Shown here piece by piece: positions 1 through 5,550 of a stretch of 5,612 bases of DNA (positions are counted from its first letter, which is position 1; every line of letters starts with the position of its first letter). A program made the position numbers and the translations under genes. Source of the stretch: an uncultured Clostridia bacterium (lineage in GTDB: Bacteria > Bacillota > Clostridia > TANB77 > CAG-508); contig CALXAW010000085.1 of the NCBI GenBank assembly GCA_944386375.1, positions 1 through 5,612 on the forward strand. The letters are read 5' to 3'. The notes below the pieces were generated by a model. It had not been told where the DNA came from. It was given only the letters and a program-made list of their open reading frames with translations, and made no database searches.

Positions 1-186
1 GGAGTAAAAGAAGTTTTAGAAGTTATTTCTGTTCCTGTTGGATATAAATATGTTATTTTTATGAAAATAGCGGTTGATGGAAATTTAACTACTTTTGATA
101 GCCACGCCTTAGCAGATAAACTTGAAGATGATGTTACAAAAATAGAAAATATATACAAAACCATAGTTCATGTAGAACCAGTGTAA
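1..186 (+). CDS. Cation diffusion facilitator (CDF) family metal efflux transporter, C-terminal fragment
   Basis: The frame is open from the left edge to a TAA stop and gives the last 61 residues of a longer protein. The fragment fits the cytoplasmic C-terminal domain of CDF transporters (ZT_dimer type): a GVKEVLEV strand start, a glycine followed by a beta strand (YVIFMKIAVDG), then SHALADKLEDDV, and a final VHVEPV. That ending matches the usual family ending of H-x-(E/D)-P. In the family this domain dimerises and binds metal that tunes export of Zn2+, Mn2+, Fe2+ or similar ions across the membrane. The histidines of SHALAD and VHVEP sit where YiiP-like proteins place metal ligands. The six-helix transport domain lies outside the window, so the substrate cannot be told. 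The gene converges on clpC and shares its terminator. The family call is fairly sure; the ion is unknown. Confidence 0.82.
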   Translation, partial: GVKEVLEVISVPVGYKYVIFMKIAVDGNLTTFDSHALADKLEDDVTKIENIYKTIVHVEPV

Positions 187-233
187 AATTAGTGTGGAGA
201 GAGATTTTAGCAATCTCTCCCCACACTAATTTT
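185..233. terminator. Bidirectional intrinsic terminator shared by the CDF gene and clpC
   Basis: Positions 185-206 pair with 212-233 as a 22-bp stem with one mismatch (A198 opposite C220) around the 5-nt loop TTAGC. The stem begins and ends with AAAATT/AATTTT, so each strand ends its hairpin with a short run of T. This suits termination in both directions. The left arm starts inside the TAA of the CDF gene (184-186) and the right arm ends inside the TAA of clpC (232-234). The structure is seen directly; termination is inferred from it and from the convergent gene arrangement. Confidence 0.9.
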
Positions 234-2682
234 AGCTATTTACAATTATTTTTCCGTCTTTTGCTGTTATTTTTGCTACTTTGTTTTTCTTTATGTTGCC
301 ATCTAGTATTTCTTCTGCTAATTTGTCTTCTAATAGTGTTTGTATTGTTCTTCTTAATGGACGTGCACCATATGATTTGTCTATTCCTTTGCTTGCAATT
401 AAGTCTTTTACACTGCCGTCTATTTCTATTTTTATTTTTTGCTCTTTTAGTCTATTTTCTACTTCTTTTAGCATTATGTCTATTATGCTGTTTATTTCAT
501 TATCATTTAATTTGTGGAATACTATTATTTCGTCTATACGGTTTATAAATTCTGGTCTTAATTCTCTTTTTACTTCGTCCATTACTTCTTTTTTTATTTC
601 TTCATATTCTTTGTTTTCGTCTTTGTTTTTTTCTGTATTAGCAAAGCCTAGAGCTTTTTTGTCTGTAATAGTTCTTGCTCCTATATTTGATGTCATAATT
701 ATTACTGTATTTTTAAAGTTTACTGTTCTTCCTTGCGCATCTGTAAGTCTTCCATCGTCTAGTATTTGTAATAACATATTCATAACATCTGGATGTGCTT
801 TTTCTATTTCGTCAAATAGTATTACTGTATATGGTTTTCTTCTTATTTTTTCTGTTAATTGTCCACCTTCGTCAAATCCTACATATCCCGGAGGTGATCC
901 TATTAGTTTTGATACTGAGTGTGGTTCCATATATTCTGACATGTCTATTCTTATCATTGAGTCTTCGTCTCCAAATAATGCTTCTGCTAGTGCTTTTGAA
1001 AGTTCTGTTTTTCCTACTCCTGTAGGTCCTAAAAATAAGAATGATCCTATTGGTCTTTTTGGGTCTTTTAAGCCTACTCTTCCTCTTCTTATTGCTTTTG
1101 CTACCGCTTCTACCGCTTCGTTTTGACCTATTACCCTTTTATGCAATTCTTCTTCTAAATGTTTTAGCCTTTCATTTTCGTCTTCTGTTATTTTTTTAGC
1201 TGGTATTCCTGTCCAACTTGATATTACTTCTGCTATATTTTCTTCTGTAATGTTTGTCACAGATTTTGTATTTTTGTTTTTCCATTTTTGTTGTTCTTTT
1301 TCTAATTTTTCTTTTATTTCTTTTTCTTTGTCTCTTATTTTTGCTGCTTTTTCAAATTTTTGACTTCTTACTGCTTCTTCTTTGTCTTTTTGTAATTCTT
1401 CTACTTGTTCTTGTAATTTTTTTAAAGCATCTGGCTCTGTGTATGTTTTAAGTCTTGCTCTTGATGCTGCCTCGTCTACTAAGTCTATTGCTTTATCTGG
1501 TAAAAATCTATCATTTATATATCTTATAGACATTTTTACAGCTGCTTCTATTGCTTCATCTGTAATTTTTACATTGTGATGTGCTTCGTATTTGTCTCGT
1601 ATTCCTTTTAGTATTTTTATTGTGTCTTGTTCTGTTGGTTCTTCTACTGTAACTGGGCTAAATCTTCTTTCTAGTGCTGAGTCTTTTTCTATATATTTTC
1701 TATATTCGTTTAATGTGGTTGCACCTACTAATTGCATTTCTCCTCTTGCTAGTGATGGTTTTAGTATATTTGCTGCATCTATTGCTCCTTCTGCTGAACC
1801 TGCTCCAACTATTGTGTGAATTTCGTCTATAAATAATATTACATCTCCTGCTTTTTTTACTTCACTTAATGCTTTTTTTATTCTTTCTTCAAAGTCTCCT
1901 CTGTATTTTGCTCCTGCTACCATTCCTGATATGTCTAATGTTACAACTCTTTTGTTTTTTAGTATTTCTGGTACATCACCTGCTACTATTTTTTGTGCTA
2001 ATCCTTCTACTATTGCTGTTTTACCTACACCTGGTTCACCTATTAAACATGGATTGTTTTTGGTTCTTCTTGATAGTATTTGTATTACTCTTTGTATTTC
2101 TGTGTCTCTTCCTACTATTGGATCTAGTTTCCCTTCTTCTGCTTTTTTAGTTAGGTCTTCTCCAAATTGATTTAATGTTGGTGTAGAGTTGTAACTTCCT
2201 TTTCTTTTTCCTGATTTACTGTCTTGACTTTCTCTGTTCATACTGTCTGCATCTTCGTTGATTATTTTTACTATTTCATTATATAGCTTAGGTATACTTA
2301 CATTTAAGTCTAGTAAAATTCTTACTGCTATACTGTCTCCTTCTCTCATTATTCCTATTAATAAATGCTCTGTTCCTATATAGTTTAATCCTAGCTTTCT
2401 TGCTTCTATAAATGCATTTTCTACTACTCTTTTTGTTCGTGGTGTGAAACCTAATGTTTCGCCTTTTGGTTCTTCTGTTCCTATTAGTTCTTGTATTTTT
2501 TCTATTATGCTATTTTCTGTTATCCCTTGATTTTCTAATACTTTTGCTGCTACCCCTGTTCCTTCTTTTACTAAACCATATAATATGTGTTCTGTTCCTA
2601 TATAACTATGTCCTAGTTCTATTGCTATTTGGTTTGCTATTTCTATCGCTTGTTGGGCGCAGTTGGTGAATTTGTATTCCAT
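232..2682 (-). CDS. clpC: ClpC, AAA+ unfoldase subunit of the ClpCP protease
   Basis: ATP-driven unfoldase that feeds proteins to ClpP; in Bacillota it removes McsB-tagged and MecA-type substrates in the cytoplasm. The 816 residues match the usual length. The Clp N-domain (about 1-145) has two repeats, each with a GTEH motif (E31, E105), and threonines at 6 and 80, the positions that form phosphoarginine pockets in B. subtilis ClpC. First AAA+ module: Walker A GEPGVGKT 215-222, Walker B D286/E287, arginine finger near 339-340, pore tyrosine 260. A middle coiled coil with a UVR-like segment spans about 423-470. Second module: Walker A GPTGVGKT 552-559, Walker B D624/E625, GYVG pore loop 599-602, arginine finger R715, sensor 2 GARP 772-775. 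An ALGF at 677-680 lies where the ClpP-contact loop is expected. The ATG follows TAAGGAGGGA at 10 nt. It is separated from mcsB by an unusually long 358-bp gap and is not followed by radA. Confidence 0.98.
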   Translation of the reverse strand: MEYKFTNCAQQAIEIANQIAIELGHSYIGTEHILYGLVKEGTGVAAKVLENQGITENSIIEKIQELIGTEEPKGETLGFTPRTKRVVENAFIEARKLGLNYIGTEHLLIGIMREGDSIAVRILLDLNVSIPKLYNEIVKIINEDADSMNRESQDSKSGKRKGSYNSTPTLNQFGEDLTKKAEEGKLDPIVGRDTEIQRVIQILSRRTKNNPCLIGEPGVGKTAIVEGLAQKIVAGDVPEILKNKRVVTLDISGMVAGAKYRGDFEERIKKALSEVKKAGDVILFIDEIHTIVGAGSAEGAIDAANILKPSLARGEMQLVGATTLNEYRKYIEKDSALERRFSPVTVEEPTEQDTIKILKGIRDKYEAHHNVKITDEAIEAAVKMSIRYINDRFLPDKAIDLVDEAASRARLKTYTEPDALKKLQEQVEELQKDKEEAVRSQKFEKAAKIRDKEKEIKEKLEKEQQKWKNKNTKSVTNITEENIAEVISSWTGIPAKKITEDENERLKHLEEELHKRVIGQNEAVEAVAKAIRRGRVGLKDPKRPIGSFLFLGPTGVGKTELSKALAEALFGDEDSMIRIDMSEYMEPHSVSKLIGSPPGYVGFDEGGQLTEKIRRKPYTVILFDEIEKAHPDVMNMLLQILDDGRLTDAQGRTVNFKNTVIIMTSNIGARTITDKKALGFANTEKNKDENKEYEEIKKEVMDEVKRELRPEFINRIDEIIVFHKLNDNEINSIIDIMLKEVENRLKEQKIKIEIDGSVKDLIASKGIDKSYGARPLRRTIQTLLEDKLAEEILDGNIKKNKVAKITAKDGKIIVNS

Positions 2683-2692
2683 ATATTATTTC

Positions 2693-2698
2693 CCTCCT
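2693..2698 (-). promoter_or_regulatory. Ribosome binding site of clpC
   Basis: A perfect AGGAGG inside TAAGGAGGGA lies 10 nt before the clpC ATG (2680-2682). It fixes the start. It also shows that clpC is translated independently, not by coupling to mcsB, whose stop is 358 bp away. Confidence 0.85.
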
Positions 2699-2709
2699 TA
2701 TCTGGTTAA

Positions 2710-2737
2710 AGCATAATTACAATTTTGGCTGTGTCAA
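2710..2737 (-). promoter_or_regulatory. Candidate clpC-proximal sigma-A promoter
   Basis: On the minus strand a perfect TTGACA (2732-2737) is followed after 16 nt by TATGCT (2710-2715), which matches four of six positions of the -10 consensus. It would start transcription near 2703, leaving a leader of about 20 nt with the clpC ribosome binding site. The -35 is strong and the -10 mediocre. The TTTGACA here also resembles one half of a CtsR site, but there is no second half at the right spacing, so CtsR control of this promoter is not supported. A start here would let clpC be made apart from the ctsR operon promoter. Confidence 0.45.
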
Positions 2738-2743
2738 AGTTCA

Positions 2744-2790
2744 TTTTAAACGCGGTTACGTATACAAAATACGCGCCCTTGCCTTTAAAA
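2744..2790. repeat. Imperfect inverted repeat with GC-rich core in the mcsB-clpC gap
   Basis: TTTTAAA (2744-2750) and TTTAAAA (2784-2790) are exact reverse complements. Inside them CGCG occurs at 2751-2754 and 2772-2775, and CGTAT-ACAAA-ATACG (2759-2773) can form a 5-bp hairpin. The two CGCG pairs and the 5-bp hairpin compete in part, and an 8-nt bulge (2776-2783) interrupts the outer stem. No T-run follows on the minus strand, so it does not look like an intrinsic terminator. The CGCG-rich core stands out against the AT-rich surroundings. It may be a regulatory fold or the edge of a small repeat element; the function is unknown. Confidence 0.5.
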
Positions 2791-2799
2791 TAAACTTTT

Positions 2800-3000
2800 C
2801 CTTGCCAAAATTTAATTCTGCTTTAACAATTACTTTTTTCTTTATTTTACTCCTTGCTCATTTGCCTAGCCAAAAGCACAATTCTTTGGCAACAGCTACT
2901 TTTTTATTAAAATTTAATTCTGCTTTAACAATTAATTTTTTAACAATTACTTTTTTCTTTATTTACTCCTTGCTCATTTGCCTTGCCAAAATTTAATTCT
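2800..3000. repeat. Degenerate direct-repeat array between mcsB and clpC
   Basis: A unit of about 61 bp at 2807-2867 recurs at 2909-2983. The second copy differs by an internal 15-bp tandem duplication (TTTAACAATTA at 2924 and again at 2939) and a 1-bp deletion. The 20-bp start of the unit with its CCTTGCC lead (2800-2819) recurs exactly at 2981-3000. The piece between the two long copies (2865-2908) aligns loosely with the same unit (CCTAGCCAAAA, then AATTCTTTGGCAAC and ACTTTTTTATT). The stretch therefore looks like four related units starting near 2800, 2865, 2909 and 2981. With the inverted repeat and candidate promoter it accounts for most of the 358-bp gene-free gap; I see no convincing gene in it. 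Confidence 0.85.
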
Positions 3001-3040
3001 TTTCCAACTCTTTTCTACTTGTTTATTTTTCGAGTTTTTC

Positions 3041-4054
3041 CTAATTGTCATTTATAATTTTTCTTGCTACTTCTGCTCTTTTAATGTCTCTGTCGAATGA
3101 GTCATATTGTGCTCCTAGTAGCTTTTGTAAGTTTGCTGGTTTTGTGTATAAATATAGTTTTTTTACTTTTAAGTCTGTTAGTTCTTTTATTATTCCTAAG
3201 TCTGTTCCTAACTTTATATTTGATAATATTTTTCTTGTTTCTTCTGAACTGATTTTTCTACAATTGCTTAATATTCCAAAACTTCTGTATACATTATCTT
3301 CTAATTCCATTTTGTTTCGTGTTAGGTATTTTCTTGCTACTCGCTCTTGCTGTACCACTTTTTCTGTAATCGCTTTTAAATTTTTTATTATGTCTTCTTC
3401 TGTTAATCCTAGTGTTTTTTTATTTGATATTTGGTACATATCTCCAGATATTTCACTGTTTTCGCCATATACTCCTCTTATTTCCATTCCAAAACTATTT
3501 ATTGTTTCTAATATTTTTCGTATGTTTCCTGTTTTACTAAGTCCTGGTAAGTGTAACATTACAGATGCTCTTAATGCTGTTCCTACATTTGTTGGACAAC
3601 TTGTTAAGTATCCATATTTTTTGCTTTTTGCTATATTAAATGTTTGGTCTAGTTTTGTGTCTACTTCTTTTGCTAAGTTAAATGTTCCGTCTAAATCTAA
3701 ACCACAATTAAATACTTGAAGTCTAAAATGGTCTTCTTCGTTTATCATTATACATATATTTTCTTCTTCGTTTATTAGTATTGCTCCTATATTTGCTTTA
3801 TTTAGTGCAAATTCTGGACTTATTAAATGCTTTTCTACTAGACTCATTTTTGTTATGTCGTCCATGTCTTTTAGACTAAAAAATTTAAGTCCGTATCCAA
3901 TTGTTGGTGCTTCTTCTTTTATTTTATTTTCTAATATTTTTGCTTCTTTTTCGTTTTTTATATTAAATTTAAATTCTTGCATATTTCGTGCAAGTCTTAT
4001 TCTTGTACTTATTACTACATCAGATTCTTTTCCACTTTGTATATACCAGTTCAT
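3041..4054 (-). CDS. mcsB: McsB, protein-arginine kinase
   Basis: Transfers phosphate from ATP to arginine side chains of proteins, marking them for ClpCP; in B. subtilis it also acts on CtsR. The 337 residues make it somewhat shorter than the B. subtilis protein. The phosphagen-kinase fold shows STRIRLARN at 16-24 and NEEDHFRLQ at 105-113 with catalytic-type E107. CPTNVGTALRAS at 153-164 carries the active-site cysteine C153. RGVYGENSE at 193-201 has E198 at the second catalytic carboxylate position. Near the C-terminus RDIKRA (322-327) fits the RDxxRA motif linked to phosphoarginine sensing and assembly in McsB. The ATG is set by AAGGAGG 5 nt upstream, which directly abuts the mcsA TAA; the gap is 12 nt, so the two genes are surely cotranscribed. 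The stop is TAG. No key residue appears missing. Confidence 0.97.
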   Translation of the reverse strand: MNWYIQSGKESDVVISTRIRLARNMQEFKFNIKNEKEAKILENKIKEEAPTIGYGLKFFSLKDMDDITKMSLVEKHLISPEFALNKANIGAILINEEENICIMINEEDHFRLQVFNCGLDLDGTFNLAKEVDTKLDQTFNIAKSKKYGYLTSCPTNVGTALRASVMLHLPGLSKTGNIRKILETINSFGMEIRGVYGENSEISGDMYQISNKKTLGLTEEDIIKNLKAITEKVVQQERVARKYLTRNKMELEDNVYRSFGILSNCRKISSEETRKILSNIKLGTDLGIIKELTDLKVKKLYLYTKPANLQKLLGAQYDSFDRDIKRAEVARKIINDN

Positions 4055-4066
4055 ATAAACCTCCTT

Positions 4067-4609
4067 TTAGTTTTCTATTTTTTTTATTTTATCTCTTATT
4101 TGTGCCGCATCTTCATATCTTTCTTCTTTTATTGCTTGTTTTAAGTCTTGTTTTAATATGTCTAATTCACTTTTTTCTTGTGAATCTTTCTTTTCTTCTT
4201 CTGCTTCTTTTGTTAGTTCTTTTCCTTTTTTTATTGCTCCTAGCCTTCCTATATGTCTATTACTTCCTTGTATATTTTTTAGTATTGGGTCTATTTTACT
4301 TTCAAATGCATCATAACAATTGCTACATCCAAATTTTCCTGTATTTATAAAGTCTTCAAATGTTAAACCACAATTATTACATTGTAATTGTTTTATTGGG
4401 TTTAGTTCTGGCATAAGTGTGTCTTTTTCAAACTCTTCTAAAAAGTCTCCAAAAAAGCTCGAAAAGTCTATTGGCATTGAAAAGTCCATATTTCCTATTC
4501 CTAGTTTTTGACTACATTCTTCACATAGATGCATTTCTTTTTTATGTCCATTAATTATTTGTGTATAACTTACATTTGCTTGGTTTTTTCCACAGTTTTC
4601 ACATAACAT
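4067..4609 (-). CDS. mcsA: McsA, zinc-binding activator of McsB kinase
   Basis: Partner and activator of McsB, in the cytoplasm. The 180 residues carry four CxxC pairs: C3/C6, C29/C32, C77/C80 and C95/C98. These are expected to form two zinc-binding modules joined by an acidic, phenylalanine-rich linker (about 41-65). A charged lysine/glutamate segment (about 126-147) leads to a C-terminal UVR motif (about 149-179, with EERYEDAAQIRDKI). That motif resembles those in UvrB/UvrC and in the ClpC middle region and usually mediates protein contacts. The start is supported by GGGAGG 8 nt upstream of the ATG. It lies 20 nt after ctsR and 12 nt before mcsB, between its usual operon partners. The domain plan and neighbours leave little doubt. 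Confidence 0.96.
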   Translation of the reverse strand: MLCENCGKNQANVSYTQIINGHKKEMHLCEECSQKLGIGNMDFSMPIDFSSFFGDFLEEFEKDTLMPELNPIKQLQCNNCGLTFEDFINTGKFGCSNCYDAFESKIDPILKNIQGSNRHIGRLGAIKKGKELTKEAEEEKKDSQEKSELDILKQDLKQAIKEERYEDAAQIRDKIKKIEN

Positions 4610-4629
4610 ATTAATTACCTCCCTTATTT

Positions 4630-5073
4630 TTATAAATTTAATAACATATTTTTAAATATATTTGCTCGCAGTTTGTCTTTATACTCTATTGGAATTATTA
4701 AAATATTATCACTTGTTGCTACTTTTAATAGTTTAGCTTCTTTTTCTGTTATCATACCATATGATAGTAAATTGCTTATTAATATGTCTACTTCTTTACT
4801 ACTTAAAGTTTCTTCTATATTTGTAATTATATACATTAGATAGTTTGTTTTGCTTGTGTCTACTTTTTTTATTTTTATATGACCTCCACCACCTCTTTTG
4901 CTTTCTACATAATAACCTTGTGATGGCTTAAATCTTGTTGATATAACATAATTTATTTGTGATGGTACACAATTAAATTTTTCTGCTAAGTCGTTTCTTT
5001 GTATTTCTATATAGTCACTTTGGTCATCAAACATGTCTTTTATAAATTCTTCTATTATATCTGATAGTCTCAT
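4630..5073 (-). CDS. ctsR: CtsR, transcriptional repressor of class III heat-shock genes
   Basis: Dimeric repressor that binds tandem GGTCAAA heptads and shuts off clp genes until heat or protein stress inactivates it. The 147 residues are close to the usual length of about 150. The N-terminal winged helix-turn-helix (about 1-72) contains the near-invariant VPSQINYVI (37-45) and RF. The wing ESKRGGGGHIKI (57-68) includes the glycine-rich loop implicated in heat sensing and the arginine before it (R60). The C-terminal part (about 73-147), with KEAKLL and LRANIFKNML, fits the dimerisation and McsB/ClpC-responsive domain. The ATG follows AAGGAG at 8 nt. It is first in the operon, and the operator lies only 21 bp upstream of its start codon, so it is expected to repress itself. 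Confidence 0.97.
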   Translation of the reverse strand: MRLSDIIEEFIKDMFDDQSDYIEIQRNDLAEKFNCVPSQINYVISTRFKPSQGYYVESKRGGGGHIKIKKVDTSKTNYLMYIITNIEETLSSKEVDILISNLLSYGMITEKEAKLLKVATSDNILIIPIEYKDKLRANIFKNMLLNL

Positions 5074-5094
5074 TTTTCTTTCTCCTTTTCTAAC

Positions 5095-5111
5095 TTTGAC
5101 TTTCTTTGACC
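5095..5111 (-). promoter_or_regulatory. CtsR operator
   Basis: On the minus strand the site reads GGTCAAA-GAA-AGTCAAA, an exact fit to the known CtsR consensus of two direct heptads, GGTCAAANANRGTCAAA. It lies just downstream of the predicted transcription start (about 5114), where bound CtsR would block RNA polymerase. It is the only full site found in the window, so repression of the whole operon, including ctsR itself, should work through it. Confidence 0.95.
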
Positions 5112-5120
5112 TATGAATAT

Positions 5121-5149
5121 AGTATAAAACTTTTTTTTACACTTGTCAA
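5121..5149 (-). promoter_or_regulatory. Sigma-A promoter of the ctsR-mcsA-mcsB-clpC operon
   Basis: On the minus strand a perfect -35 TTGACA (5144-5149) and -10 TATACT (5121-5126, five of six positions) are separated by exactly 17 nt. The predicted start is near 5114, giving a leader of about 40 nt that carries the CtsR operator and the ctsR ribosome binding site. A near-ideal vegetative promoter held down by a repressor is the normal design for class III heat-shock operons. No CIRCE element or sigma-B-type promoter was seen. Confidence 0.93.
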
Positions 5150-5249
5150 GTAAAATTGTAAATTTTTTTATTTTTATTTTTCTTTATAGGTAAATTTCAT
5201 TTACTTTTTCAAAATTGCATTTAACTTTTCAATTGACCTTTTTATTTTT

Positions 5250-5444
5250 CTATCTTTTATTCTTCTTCTCTTTTTTAGTTACATTTTCTAGTTTTTCTGC
5301 TTTTTCTTTTTGTTCTGGCAATGGTACCCATGCAAAATAGCTTGATATAAATTCACCATATTTTGTTGCATCTTCCCCTACTTCTACTGAAGATATATCC
5401 ATTATTTTTTCTTTCTTTTCTTTTTTGTCTTTTTTGTCTGACAT
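5250..5444 (-). CDS. Small lysine-rich hypothetical protein
   Basis: I do not recognise this 64-residue protein. Both ends are strongly basic and charged (an N-terminal KKDKKEKKEK run at 4-13 and a C-terminal TKKEKKNKR). They flank a less charged core at about 15-45 (MDISSVEVGED, KYGEFISSYFAWVPLPEQ). There is no signal peptide, membrane segment or cysteine. GGAGG 7 nt before the ATG and the charged, soluble composition support a real gene; a start at M15 has no such site. The gene is on the operon strand, about 100 bp before the operon promoter, with no clear terminator between them. The ctsR promoter is strong and separate, so membership in the heat-shock operon is not implied. Nucleic-acid or ribosome binding would fit the composition, but that is only a guess. 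Confidence 0.72.
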   Translation of the reverse strand: MSDKKDKKEKKEKIMDISSVEVGEDATKYGEFISSYFAWVPLPEQKEKAEKLENVTKKEKKNKR

Positions 5445-5451
5445 ACAAATA

Positions 5452-5456
5452 CCTCC
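5452..5456 (-). promoter_or_regulatory. Ribosome binding site of the small lysine-rich gene
   Basis: GTGGAGGT on the minus strand contains GGAGG 7 nt before the ATG at 5444. This is the main evidence that the 64-codon frame is translated, and it chooses the first ATG over the internal one at codon 15. Confidence 0.7.
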
Positions 5457-5550
5457 ACTTTTCTTTTACTTTTGTTATGTGCATTTTTTTATTTTTTATT
5501 CATACATTTATTTTAGAGGTGGAGCTTGTGCTAATTATAAAAATTAAAAA

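Noticed and set aside
281..1126. A 281-codon plus-strand frame opposite clpC, and other plus-strand frames opposite clpC, mcsB and mcsA
   Set aside because: They lie wholly or mostly antisense to well-recognised genes, are serine/phenylalanine/leucine-rich as expected from reverse-complemented AT-rich coding DNA, and lack ribosome binding sites.
2861..2863. In-frame TGA between repeat units as a sign of TGA recoding
   Set aside because: Conserved tryptophans in ClpC are TGG, and the frame in question has no start signal, so TGA is most simply a stop in noncoding DNA.
2802..2996. A hydrophobic plus-strand frame in the mcsB-clpC gap with a repeated KFNSALTI peptide
   Set aside because: It needs a TTG start with no ribosome binding site, and its repetition and hydrophobicity follow from the T-rich DNA repeats. 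It is better explained as a shadow of the repeat array.
2800..3000. CRISPR array or tandem satellite
   Set aside because: Units are degenerate, unequal in spacing (about 65, 44 and 72 bp) and lack uniform repeats with unique spacers; no cas genes are present.
2974..3051. A 25-codon minus-strand frame starting inside the end of mcsB (MTIRKNSKNKQ..., ending FWQGK)
   Set aside because: There is no ribosome binding site upstream, the N-terminal part overlaps mcsB and the rest is repeat DNA. Its similarity to a neighbouring unit (FWLGK) is inherited from the repeat.
5190..5204. GTAAAT-TTC-ATTTAC hairpin followed by TTTTT on the plus strand
   Set aside because: The 6-bp stem is nearly all A/T and the T-run is on the strand without an upstream gene. 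On the minus strand, where the small gene ends, no T-run follows.
5216..5242. Second, weaker CtsR operator downstream of the small gene (minus-strand GGTCAAT then AGTTAAA)
   Set aside because: Both heptads are mismatched and the spacing is too long for the direct-repeat consensus.
5534..5539. TATAAT on the minus strand as a promoter for the small lysine-rich gene
   Set aside because: No recognisable -35 at 16-18 nt, and perfect -10-like words are expected by chance in such AT-rich DNA; the small gene may be read from upstream instead.
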